From positions 1-15,544 of the forward strand of contig JANXZD010000259.1 of the NCBI GenBank assembly GCA_025355705.1: a DNA stretch of 15,544 nucleotides, in the 5' to 3' direction. Shown here piece after piece: positions 6,675 through 14,427 of the stretch. Made by a program: the position numbers and the translations under genes. Numbering within the stretch: the stretch's first letter is position 1; each line of letters opens with the position of its first letter. The DNA is from Bacteroidota bacterium. Lineage in GTDB: Bacteria > Bacteroidota > Ignavibacteria > UBA10030 > UBA8401. Below the pieces are notes generated by a model. That model made no database searches and was not told where the DNA came from. It worked only from the letters and a program-made list of their open reading frames with translations.

Positions 6675-8024
6675 ATGAAAAAAATATTTGTTTTTATTGT
6701 TGCGTCAATGGTCTTTATTTCCATTTCATTGTTTGCTCAAGGTAAATCCGGTACCGCCGCCGCCAAAGGTGGAGGAACCGAAGGTGTCGTCAAAGGCGGT
6801 GTTGGTATGACGTGGATCGACGGTGAATTGTATTATCTAGTTTCACTCGCACCGGAAATTGCATTCGGAAAATTCGGCGTCGGACTTGATCTGAATCTGC
6901 ATATCAGCAGCAAAGATCAAAAGATCCGCAAAGAAGATTTTGATGAGACGTACGATTACATCCGTATTATTCGTTATTTACGATACGGAAGCAAAGGAGA
7001 TGAATTCTATATCCGTCTTGGGGCATTGGATTATTCAAAACTTGGACATGGATTCATACTTTATAATTATAAGAACAGTCCGAGCTTTGATAATAGAAAA
7101 GTCGGAGCTGAATTTGATCTTGATTTCGGCAAATGGGGATTAGAGACTGTGTACGGCGATTTTGCCGGCGCAAGTGTGTTGGGAATGCGCGGATATACTC
7201 GTCCGTTGCAATTCACACCGGCAAAAAATATTCCGGTCATTGGAAATCTTGAAATTGGCGCAACCGTTGCAAGCGACGTACGCAACGATACGCGTGACAC
7301 GGCGCTAGTCATATCGGGTATCGATACTTCCAAGATGAATTCCGGAACTATGACTGTTATTGGTGTCGATCTTGGATTGCCGCTGCTGCGTTTACCTGTT
7401 GTTGACCTGACATATTATATTGATTATGCAAAGATCGTGAACTACGGCCATGGATTTGCAACCGGCATTGACGCAAATTTTACCGCTCTTGGTGTGGTAA
7501 AAATATTCACAAAGTTTGAACGCCGATTCGGAGAGACCGACCAATTCATTCCAGCATATTTTGATGCATTCTATGAGTTGGAACGATATCAATCCACTCC
7601 GGGAAACTTCCGGAGCAAATCAAAAACACTTCAACAGACAATCTCTCAGGGACCGGGATATTTTGGCAGTCTGTTGGTCGATGTGCTTGGTACCATTCAA
7701 ATCGAAGGAGCGTATCAACGACTCGATCTTAATCCAACCAGCGGAATTTTACATCTTGGTACGAATACCGGAGACAAAATTCCACTCATCATGGTCAGCG
7801 CAGGATATGACAAACGAAATATTCAAAATAACAAAGATGTATTTACACTTGACGAACGTTCGTTGTTGTATGCAGAAGTTGGGTATAAACCGTATCCATT
7901 CATGATCGTTTCAACATTATACACATGGACATTTGCGCCTGAAAAAGACAACAGCGGAAACGTAACGGGTTATAAACCACAAAAACGGATCACACCAAAA
8001 GTTAGTTTTGTATTCCCTCTGTAA
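6675..8024 (+). CDS. Predicted outer-membrane beta-barrel protein of unknown function
   Basis: I do not recognise a specific family. The 449-residue product starts with a signal peptide (MKKIFVFIVASMVFISISLFA, cleavage probably before Q22) and then a small glycine/alanine-rich stretch. The rest alternates polar and hydrophobic or aromatic residues in short strands separated by turns rich in G, N and D, for example LVSLAPEIAFGKFGVGLDLNLHI and AEFDLDFGKWGLETVYGDF. It ends in SFVFPL, resembling the terminal strand signal read by the BAM machinery. These features fit an outer-membrane barrel, possibly a porin or channel. A strong GGGGGA Shine-Dalgarno lies 4 bases before the ATG. The gene follows spmB by 15 bases and precedes proline dehydrogenase by 9 bases, so all four are probably co-transcribed. 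A role in solute uptake is only a guess. Confidence 0.75.
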   Translation: MKKIFVFIVASMVFISISLFAQGKSGTAAAKGGGTEGVVKGGVGMTWIDGELYYLVSLAPEIAFGKFGVGLDLNLHISSKDQKIRKEDFDETYDYIRIIRYLRYGSKGDEFYIRLGALDYSKLGHGFILYNYKNSPSFDNRKVGAEFDLDFGKWGLETVYGDFAGASVLGMRGYTRPLQFTPAKNIPVIGNLEIGATVASDVRNDTRDTALVISGIDTSKMNSGTMTVIGVDLGLPLLRLPVVDLTYYIDYAKIVNYGHGFATGIDANFTALGVVKIFTKFERRFGETDQFIPAYFDAFYELERYQSTPGNFRSKSKTLQQTISQGPGYFGSLLVDVLGTIQIEGAYQRLDLNPTSGILHLGTNTGDKIPLIMVSAGYDKRNIQNNKDVFTLDERSLLYAEVGYKPYPFMIVSTLYTWTFAPEKDNSGNVTGYKPQKRITPKVSFVFPL

Positions 8025-8033
8025 ACTGAAACT

Positions 8034-8936
8034 ATGAATCTTCTTAATAATCTTATTGTTGGAACACTTCCGTTTGTCCCCAAACAAATTGTGGCAAAAG
8101 TTGCCGGCAGATATATTGCCGGCGCAGCATTGCCCGACGCGATAAAAACAGTTCAACAATTGAACTCCATCCATGCAATGGCAACGGTTGATGTTCTTGG
8201 TGAAGATATCTTTACGAAGGAACAGGCGATCGAAAGCCGCAATGCAAGTGTTGCCGTTTATAAGTCAATCGCTCAGAACAATATTGATTCAAATCTTTCC
8301 ATCAAGCTGACCTCGCTCGGTCTGAAAATAGATAAACAGTTCTGTACAGAAAATGTCACTACAATCGTTGAAGCGGCAAAAATTGACAATAATTTTCTCC
8401 GTATTGATATGGAAGATCGGACCTGCACCGATGATACGCTCGAGATATACCGAAGAATGCGCTCCCAATATGAAAAAGTTGGCATTGTGATCCAGGCGTA
8501 CCTTCATCGGAGCGAAAAGGATATTCGTAGGCTTGCATCAGAAAAAGCAAATGTGCGGTTGTGTAAAGGCATCTATAATGAGCCTCCGGAAGATGCGATC
8601 AAAGATCGTAAAGGGATCCAAGATAATTATTTGAACCTGCTCCGGATTCTATTTGAAGGTGGATGCTATGTCGGCGTTGCAACACACGACGATGTTCTGA
8701 TCAACGGTGCAAGGAAAATGATCGCAGAGTTGAACATTCCGAAAGAACGATATGAATTTCAAATGCTGCTGGGCGTGCGGCATGAAACACGGAACAGTTT
8801 GATCGCAGAAGGGCATCGTCTTCGAGTCTATGTTCCGTTTGGGAAAGATTGGTATGGATATTCCGTCAGGAGATTGAAAGAGAATCCGCAAATGGCAGGG
8901 AATGTATTTAAGGCAATTTTTGGTGTTGGTCAATAG
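8034..8936 (+). CDS. Proline dehydrogenase (monofunctional, FAD-dependent)
   Basis: The enzyme oxidises L-proline to delta-1-pyrroline-5-carboxylate, passing electrons through FAD to the membrane quinone pool. At 300 residues it has the length of the stand-alone Thermus-type PRODH. The TIM-barrel blocks appear in order: LSIKLTSLG with K91, IDMED with D125, IQAYLHR with Q154, VRLCKGIY with R175/K178, VGVATHDD (214-220), FQMLLGVR, and the signature YGYSVRRLKENP with R279, R280 and E283. The spacings of K91-D125 and of R280-E283 agree with the known substrate/FAD residues of the Thermus enzyme. It lies 9 bases after the outer-membrane protein gene. No P5C dehydrogenase gene is in the window, so the second step must be encoded elsewhere. 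The start has no clear ribosome-binding site and may be translated by coupling. Confidence 0.95.
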   Translation: MNLLNNLIVGTLPFVPKQIVAKVAGRYIAGAALPDAIKTVQQLNSIHAMATVDVLGEDIFTKEQAIESRNASVAVYKSIAQNNIDSNLSIKLTSLGLKIDKQFCTENVTTIVEAAKIDNNFLRIDMEDRTCTDDTLEIYRRMRSQYEKVGIVIQAYLHRSEKDIRRLASEKANVRLCKGIYNEPPEDAIKDRKGIQDNYLNLLRILFEGGCYVGVATHDDVLINGARKMIAELNIPKERYEFQMLLGVRHETRNSLIAEGHRLRVYVPFGKDWYGYSVRRLKENPQMAGNVFKAIFGVGQ

Positions 8937-9006
8937 ATGTTAGTTTGAAAATTTACACTGTAAAAACATTCTTAATTAACGATCAAAAAAATAAAAGGAG
9001 AATCTC

Positions 9007-11028
9007 ATGGCTGAAATGAAAACAGGCAGCGGACTGAAATATGTTCCGTATGTTCCTGCCCAAACAGATATGAAAGAATTCACAGTACGCGCCGTGCTTA
9101 TCGGTCTCGTGATGTCTGTAATTCTTGGCGCCGCAAACGCATACCTTGGATTGAAAGCCGGTATGACGATCGCAGCAACATATCCGGCAGCAGTTATTGG
9201 TATGGCGCTGCTTCGAATTTTTAAAGGAACAATTCTTGAAGAAAATATTGCGCGAACGGTTGGCTCTATCGGTGAATCGGTTGCTGCGGGAGCGATCTTC
9301 ACAATTCCGGCATTTCTTATTTCCGGTGTGTGGACGGATCTTTCAAGTCACTATTTTGAAGCAACCGCAATTATGATGATTGGCGGTATCATGGGTGTGT
9401 TGTTTGTAACACTTCTTCGACGCGTGATGGTTGAAGATGTTGAACTTCCTTTCCCGGAATCTGTTGCAGCAGGAGAAATTCATAAAGCAGGTCAACGCGG
9501 AGGAAGCGGCGCAATCTATCTTATGATCGCCGGTGGAGTTGGAGCAGTGATCCAGGCTTTAAAACAAATGTCGTTGTTTGCCTCTTCATGGGAAAAATTT
9601 ATTCCATTCGCCAAAGGTCCTGTCGCTCTTGGCAAGACCGGTACATCGTTGAATGCAAGCGGTGGATTCGTTCTTTCTACTCCTGGTGTTAGCCCGGCAT
9701 ATATGGGTGTTGGATATATTATTGGTCCGCGTCTTGCGTCGCTCAACTTTGCCGGCGGATTACTTGCGTGGGGACTTTTTGTACCGCTGTTGTTATTCTG
9801 GTTAGGACCAAGTCTTGAAGCAGCGCATCCGGAAGGATTAACCGATCATACGTGGCTTGCTCAGGCAACAACGGTTTGGAGATTCATTGTTCGTCCGATT
9901 GCGATCGGTGGAATGTTGATGAGTGCGGCATTCACATTGTTCCGGATGAGAAAAAATCTTATCGGCGGATTGAAACGTTCTATTGGCGACGTTAAAAAGG
10001 CAGCAACAAGCGGTCCGGAAACAAATCGCACTGAGTCTGATTTGAGTATATCCAAAGTATTTTTGGGAATTGGCGGTGCAGCAATTCTTACATTCTTCCT
10101 TTATAATCATTTTGCACAGGATGTTGTTGCTGCTTTAACGGCTACCGTTGTTATGATCATTGCCGGATTTTTCTTTGCGGCAGTTTCCGGATATCTTGTT
10201 GGAATGATCGGTTCATCGAATAATCCGATCAGCGGGCTTACGCTTTCAACGGTAATTATTGCAGCATTGTTGATGGTTGCGCTCGGACAAAAAGGGATCA
10301 CCGGAATTGCAACAGTGTTAGGTGTTGCCGGTGTAATCTGCGTTTCCGCAGCGGTTGCCGGTGAAATGTTACAAGATCTTAAGGTCGGCCACATTCTCGG
10401 CGGCACACCATGGAAAATGCAGATGGGCGATCTTATTGGTGTTGTTGTTTCTTCTGCAGTCATGATCTTTCCGATCATTGTACTTCACGAAGGTGATCTG
10501 AAAATGGGAGGTATGGGTCTCGGTGGAAGTGCCTTACCGGCTCCGCAGGCAAGTTTAATGGCTCTTGTTTCACAAGGTATTGTTGGCGGACAAATGGCGT
10601 GGCCTCTAATCATTGTTGGAATTTTGATGGCGATTAGTTTTATTCTTGTTCAGGTAAAGAGCCCGATGCTTATTTGCGTTGGTATGTATCTTCCATTGGA
10701 AACAACCTTTGCAATTTTTGTCGGCGGCCTCATCAAAGGTATTGTTGATAGAATGGTTGTATCACGACAATTCAATGATGCCCAAAAGATCCGTGTGGAA
10801 AATAATGGAACGTTAATCGCAGCAGGATTGATCGCCGGTGAAGCTCTCGTCGGTCTTGTCTTTGCAGCATTCGCATTTTTGGATGTTCCGACACCGGTGA
10901 TATTTAAAGAGCCTTCATTCCTTGGCAGCTTGGCAGTGTTTCTTATTGTTGGTTATGTGTTAGTAATGATACCTGTAAAAAATGCAGGAAGTCCGGATGA
11001 ACCGGCACCGCCAAGTGCGATGATGTAA
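9007..11028 (+). CDS. OPT-family oligopeptide transporter
   Basis: This 673-residue polytopic inner-membrane protein belongs to the prokaryotic branch of the oligopeptide transporter (OPT) superfamily. Characteristic blocks include GAANAYLGLKAGMTIAATYP (41-60), ENIARTVGSIGESVAAGAIF (79-98), the polar SSNNPISGLTLSTV (403-416), GEMLQDLKVGHILGGTPWKMQ (452-472) and YLPLETTFAIFVGGLIKG (561-578). It probably has more than twelve membrane helices, with a hydrophilic loop at about 315-350. OPT proteins use cation symport to import peptides, and some members carry metal chelates instead; the exact substrate cannot be told. AAGGAG at 8995-9000 gives a strong ribosome-binding site. A 70-base gap separates it from proline dehydrogenase and may contain its own promoter. 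The neighbouring peptidases favour peptide uptake. Confidence 0.93.
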   Translation: MAEMKTGSGLKYVPYVPAQTDMKEFTVRAVLIGLVMSVILGAANAYLGLKAGMTIAATYPAAVIGMALLRIFKGTILEENIARTVGSIGESVAAGAIFTIPAFLISGVWTDLSSHYFEATAIMMIGGIMGVLFVTLLRRVMVEDVELPFPESVAAGEIHKAGQRGGSGAIYLMIAGGVGAVIQALKQMSLFASSWEKFIPFAKGPVALGKTGTSLNASGGFVLSTPGVSPAYMGVGYIIGPRLASLNFAGGLLAWGLFVPLLLFWLGPSLEAAHPEGLTDHTWLAQATTVWRFIVRPIAIGGMLMSAAFTLFRMRKNLIGGLKRSIGDVKKAATSGPETNRTESDLSISKVFLGIGGAAILTFFLYNHFAQDVVAALTATVVMIIAGFFFAAVSGYLVGMIGSSNNPISGLTLSTVIIAALLMVALGQKGITGIATVLGVAGVICVSAAVAGEMLQDLKVGHILGGTPWKMQMGDLIGVVVSSAVMIFPIIVLHEGDLKMGGMGLGGSALPAPQASLMALVSQGIVGGQMAWPLIIVGILMAISFILVQVKSPMLICVGMYLPLETTFAIFVGGLIKGIVDRMVVSRQFNDAQKIRVENNGTLIAAGLIAGEALVGLVFAAFAFLDVPTPVIFKEPSFLGSLAVFLIVGYVLVMIPVKNAGSPDEPAPPSAMM

Positions 11029-11039
11029 ATAATTTTTCC

Positions 11040-11074
11040 TACCTCGTCCCGATAGATATTATCGGGACGAGGTA
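11040..11074. terminator. Perfect 15-bp hairpin after the OPT gene (terminator-like or extragenic palindrome)
   Basis: TACCTCGTCCCGATA (11040-11054) and TATCGGGACGAGGTA (11060-11074) are exact reverse complements around a 5-base loop, starting 12 bases after the OPT stop. Only TCTT follows, so the T-run of a classical terminator is missing, although the stem is strong. The CCCGATA/TATCGGG core resembles extragenic palindromes that recur in some Bacteroidota-type genomes (from memory). It could end or weaken transcription or protect the 3' end of the OPT mRNA. Confidence 0.55.
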
Positions 11075-11093
11075 TCTTAACGAAAGCGTTCAA

Positions 11094-11468
11094 TTGAAAA
11101 AGCAAGAAACAAAAGAAGTAAACCTGTGGGAATTGACACCGCTTCGAAATGCGAAATGGGAAACAACTGAAGAAGGAAAAGTCGTTGTGCTTGTTCCCAA
11201 ATTTAAAAATCCATTCCTTGTCAAATGGATCTTACCGTATTTAGCAAAACCATTCTTTCGTATTAAATTGGATGATATTGGCAGTCTGATCTGGCAGCAA
11301 TGTGATGGAGCCACTTCAATAGCAACGATCGCTGAATCACTGAAATCGAAATTTGGCGACTCGGTTGAACCTGTTGATGCACGCATCAATAAATATCTTA
11401 ATCATCTTGAACGCGGCGATCTTCTGTTGGTAGAACGAATGGAATCAACTAACACTGTCCACTTATAA
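11094..11468 (+). CDS. Small PqqD-like protein (RiPP recognition element fold)
   Basis: The 124-residue product contains a PqqD-like domain at about 55-113, with LDDIGSLIWQQCDGATSIATI followed by an amphipathic helix (ESLKSKFG) and a final helix INKYLNHLERGDLL. The D-x-x-G-x-x-I-W-x-x-C-D-G pattern is typical of this winged-helix family. In PqqD and related proteins the fold binds the leader of a precursor peptide for a maturase. No precursor peptide, radical SAM enzyme or PQQ gene is visible here, so the protein may have another binding role. The N-terminal 50 residues (VVVLVPKFKNPFLVKWILPY) are not part of that domain. The only upstream start in frame is TTG 11094, with a poor ribosome-binding site; there is no early ATG. 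PepD follows after 22 bases. Confidence 0.72.
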   Translation: MKKQETKEVNLWELTPLRNAKWETTEEGKVVVLVPKFKNPFLVKWILPYLAKPFFRIKLDDIGSLIWQQCDGATSIATIAESLKSKFGDSVEPVDARINKYLNHLERGDLLLVERMESTNTVHL

Positions 11469-11490
11469 TTTAAAAAAAACGAGGTATGTC

Positions 11491-12945
11491 ATGTCTGAAG
11501 CTATTAAAGGATTACAACCAGAACTCTTATGGAAATATTTTGCTGAGATCAGCAAAATTCCGCGCGGATCGAAAAATGAAAAAGCGATCTCGGCATATGT
11601 CATGGGTGTTGCAAAACAATTCGGTCTTGCAGCAAAACAAGACAAGTTCATGAACGTTGTTGTAAAAGTCCCTGCATCAAAAGGGAAAGAGAATGCGGCG
11701 TCATTATGTCTGCAGGGACATCTTGATATGGTTCCTGAAAAAAACAAAGATAAAGTTCACAACTTCGAGAAAGATCCGATCGAACTTGTTCGCAAAGGAA
11801 ATATGCTGATGGCGAACGGAACAACGCTGGGCGCTGATAACGGCGTTGCGGTTGCAACATATCTTGCGATCATGGAAGACAAATCGCTTGTACATGGACC
11901 GCTTGAGCTGCTCTTCACCGTTGACGAAGAAACAGGATTGACCGGCGCCAATAATTTGAAACCAGGATTTCTCGAGAGCAAAATGTTGATGAATCTTGAT
12001 TCGGAAGAAGAAGGTTCATTGTATGTTGGATGTTCAGGAGGCCGCAACACAATCGGAATCTGGAAATTAAGAACAGACAGCGCCCCGAAGGGGACAGTTG
12101 CTTTGAAGATTATTGTCAAAGGATTGAAGGGGGGTCATTCAGGATTGGAGATCGATAAAGGGCGGGGGAATTCAATAAAAATTATTAACCGTGTGTTGAT
12201 CGCGTTGGATAAGGTCGGCGCACGTCTTTCGATGATCGAAGGCGGTAACAAGAGCAATGCAATTCCGCGTGAAGCAGAAGCGGTGGTCTTTGTTCCGAAA
12301 AAAGATACAAAGAAAGCAGTGGCCATTGTTGCACAGTGGAATGAAACGATCAAAGCAGAACTTTCTTCCGTAGAACCGGACTTACAGATCGTTGCAGAAA
12401 ATATCGAAATAAAAAAAGCAAAAGTGGTGAAGAAAGATCTTCAGGCTTCACTCTATCGAACTATCTCTGCTCTACCGCATGGTGTCCTAAAAATGAGTGC
12501 TGATATCAAGGAACTTGTTGAAACCTCCACCAATGTTGCGATCATCAAAACTGAAAAGAATAGAATTGAACTGATCACCAGTCAACGAAGTTCCGTTGCA
12601 TCCGAAACAATAGAAGCGCTTCAAACCATGGCTTCTATTTTTACGCTAGGCGGTGCAAAAATAGAGCAAACAGAAGGATATCCGGGTTGGAAACCGAATT
12701 TGAATTCGAAGATCCTGGCAATTGCAAAACAATCGTATAAAAATCTGTACGGCAAAGATGCATTGGTGAAAGCAATCCATGCCGGATTGGAATGCGGAAT
12801 TATTGGTGAAAAATATCCCGGAATGGATATGGTTTCATATGGACCGACACTTGAAGGAGTGCACTCGCCGGATGAAAAGATCCATATTGATACTGTTGAT
12901 AAATTCTGGAAGTTCACTCTTGAGATATTGAAAAATATCAACTAG
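11491..12945 (+). CDS. pepD: PepD, aminoacyl-histidine (Xaa-His) dipeptidase, M20 family
   Basis: This 484-residue cytoplasmic zinc peptidase is almost the same length as E. coli PepD (485). The metal and catalytic residues are in place: H77 and D79 in LQGHLDMV, D116 in TTLGADNGV, E146/E147 in VDEETGLTGA, D170 in NLDSEEEG and H458 in GVHSPDE. Each lies three residues earlier than the corresponding E. coli position as I recall it. A lid/dimerisation domain (about 185-385) contains GGHSGLEIDKGRGN. PepD cleaves a broad range of dipeptides, including carnosine-like Xaa-His substrates. GAGG a few bases before the ATG is the likely ribosome-binding site. The gene follows the PqqD-like gene and ends just before a strong terminator. 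With the transporters on both sides it fits intracellular use of imported di- and oligopeptides. Confidence 0.95.
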   Translation: MSEAIKGLQPELLWKYFAEISKIPRGSKNEKAISAYVMGVAKQFGLAAKQDKFMNVVVKVPASKGKENAASLCLQGHLDMVPEKNKDKVHNFEKDPIELVRKGNMLMANGTTLGADNGVAVATYLAIMEDKSLVHGPLELLFTVDEETGLTGANNLKPGFLESKMLMNLDSEEEGSLYVGCSGGRNTIGIWKLRTDSAPKGTVALKIIVKGLKGGHSGLEIDKGRGNSIKIINRVLIALDKVGARLSMIEGGNKSNAIPREAEAVVFVPKKDTKKAVAIVAQWNETIKAELSSVEPDLQIVAENIEIKKAKVVKKDLQASLYRTISALPHGVLKMSADIKELVETSTNVAIIKTEKNRIELITSQRSSVASETIEALQTMASIFTLGGAKIEQTEGYPGWKPNLNSKILAIAKQSYKNLYGKDALVKAIHAGLECGIIGEKYPGMDMVSYGPTLEGVHSPDEKIHIDTVDKFWKFTLEILKNIN

Positions 12946-12968
12946 GTCATAACGATTTATTCCTTCTT

Positions 12969-13005
12969 AAAAGCGTCGTACAAGTTTTGTGCGGCGCTTT
13001 TTTTT
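12969..13005 (+). terminator. Rho-independent terminator after pepD
   Basis: AAAAGCGTCGTACAA (12969-12983) pairs with TTGTGCGGCGCTTTT (12987-13001) around a 3-base loop, giving 15 pairs of which two are G-U. A run of eight T residues ends the structure. It lies 23 bases after the pepD stop codon and separates pepD from the downstream transporter gene. Confidence 0.93.
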
Positions 13006-13052
13006 CTTATCTTATTCCACGAAAATTCATTCATCATGCCATGGTCGTACCT

Positions 13053-14333
13053 ATGACAACTCAAAACGTTGAAGCAACACTTCCGCCGCCGCCGCGCGCA
13101 TATCGCTGGCTGGTTCTCATCCTTATTAGTTTTGCCATGTTCGGCAACTACTATATTTATGATGCAATAAGTCCGCTCGCCGACGTTCTTGTTACCCAAC
13201 TGCATTTTACAGATTCTGATATCGGTCTGTTGCAGGGAATTTACAGTCTGCCGAATATTATTATGGTCCTCATCGGCGGATTTATTATTGACCGCCTTGG
13301 GACCAAAAAATCGACACTGATCTTTGCTGTGCTTTGTTTGCTTGGTGCAGTGATCACGGTTTCAAGCGGGACTCTTTTTGTTATGGCTACCGGAAGATTG
13401 GTCTTTGGACTTGGTGCTGAATCATTGATCGTTGCGGTGACAACGGCAATTGCAAAATGGTTCAAAGGAAAAGAATTAAGTTTTGCTTTTGGTATTAATC
13501 TTACTATTGCGCGGCTTGGTTCGTTTGCTGCGTTGAACTCTCCATCATGGGCATCAAAATATTATGAACACTGGCAGGCAGCGTTGATGATCTCTGTTGT
13601 GTTTGGTGTGATTTGTGTGGCTGGAGCGATCATGTATTGGCTTCTTGAATCGAACGCTGAAAAAAAATATCAGATCAGTAACGCCGGTGCTACCGACAAA
13701 GTAAATTTTTCCGATATTTTTAAGTTTGGTGTTTCGTATTGGTATATCGTTGCATTGTGCATCACGTTCTATTCGGCGATCTTTCCGTTTCAAACGTTCG
13801 CCGTAAAGTTTTTTATGGAAGCGCACGGCACATCGCGCGAATTGGGTGGATTCCTTTCCAGCATGCTTACGCTCTTCGCAATGGTTGCCACCCCATTGTT
13901 CGGTTTGATGGTCGATAAAATTGGAAAACGCTCTCTCTTTATGATGTTCGGATCTATCCTACTTGTTCCAGTCTATTTAATGATGGCATATACTCATATT
14001 TCGTTATATGTACCAATGGCAATGATGGGAATTGCATTTTCTCTTATTCCCGGAATTATGTGGCCGTCAGTCAGCTATCTTGTTGAAGAAAAAAAACTCG
14101 GTACGGCATACGGATTAATGACGTTGATCCAAAATATCGGTCTTGCCGGATTCAACTTTCTTGTTGGCTGGGCTAATGATTTTTCTGCTGCCAGTGCAAC
14201 AAATCCTGGTGGATACTCATTGGGAATGTGGATATTTTCCTCGCTCGGATTCATCGGATTTCTTTTTGCATTCTTACTTCGTCGAAATGAAACAGGACCA
14301 AATGCGCATGGATTAGAAACGATTAAATCGTAA
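13053..14333 (+). CDS. Major facilitator transporter resembling MFSD1 (dipeptide carrier)
   Basis: With the start at ATG 13053 the protein has 426 residues and about 12 membrane helices. Its conserved blocks resemble the animal lysosomal protein MFSD1 as I recall it: MFGNYYIYD near helix 1, YSLPNIIMVLIGGFIIDRLG (64-83), GRLVFGLGAESLIVA (114-128), WFKGKELSFAFGINLTIARLGS (136-157), FGLMVDKIGKR (283-293) and KLGTAYGLMTLIQNIGLA (348-365). MFSD1, with its partner GLMP, exports dipeptides from lysosomes, so dipeptide transport is a reasonable inference here, supported by pepD directly upstream. The frame is open back to 12987, but that region is the pepD terminator, so a start there is unlikely; ATG 13041 is an alternative. 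No Shine-Dalgarno sequence is visible. A generic MFS function cannot be excluded. Confidence 0.85.
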   Translation: MTTQNVEATLPPPPRAYRWLVLILISFAMFGNYYIYDAISPLADVLVTQLHFTDSDIGLLQGIYSLPNIIMVLIGGFIIDRLGTKKSTLIFAVLCLLGAVITVSSGTLFVMATGRLVFGLGAESLIVAVTTAIAKWFKGKELSFAFGINLTIARLGSFAALNSPSWASKYYEHWQAALMISVVFGVICVAGAIMYWLLESNAEKKYQISNAGATDKVNFSDIFKFGVSYWYIVALCITFYSAIFPFQTFAVKFFMEAHGTSRELGGFLSSMLTLFAMVATPLFGLMVDKIGKRSLFMMFGSILLVPVYLMMAYTHISLYVPMAMMGIAFSLIPGIMWPSVSYLVEEKKLGTAYGLMTLIQNIGLAGFNFLVGWANDFSAASATNPGGYSLGMWIFSSLGFIGFLFAFLLRRNETGPNAHGLETIKS

Positions 14334-14427
14334 AAGAGCGAAAGCGGAAAAGCTGAGACGGTAGAAAGAAGACGTAAGATGAAAAAGGTGAAAACGTAGA
14401 AGCAAAACGTAAGAAGGGAAAAGGGAG
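14334..14427 (+). other. Purine-rich leader with ACGTA(A)GA repeats
   Basis: These 94 bases are dominated by A and G on the + strand and contain three copies of a short motif: ACGTAAGA at 14372-14379, ACGTAGA at 14394-14400 and ACGTAAGA at 14407-14414. It contains no start codon of a credible gene except that of the next one. The composition differs sharply from neighbouring spacers and coding regions. Similar purine-rich leaders often accompany IVS-type four-helix-bundle genes (from memory). Confidence 0.5.
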
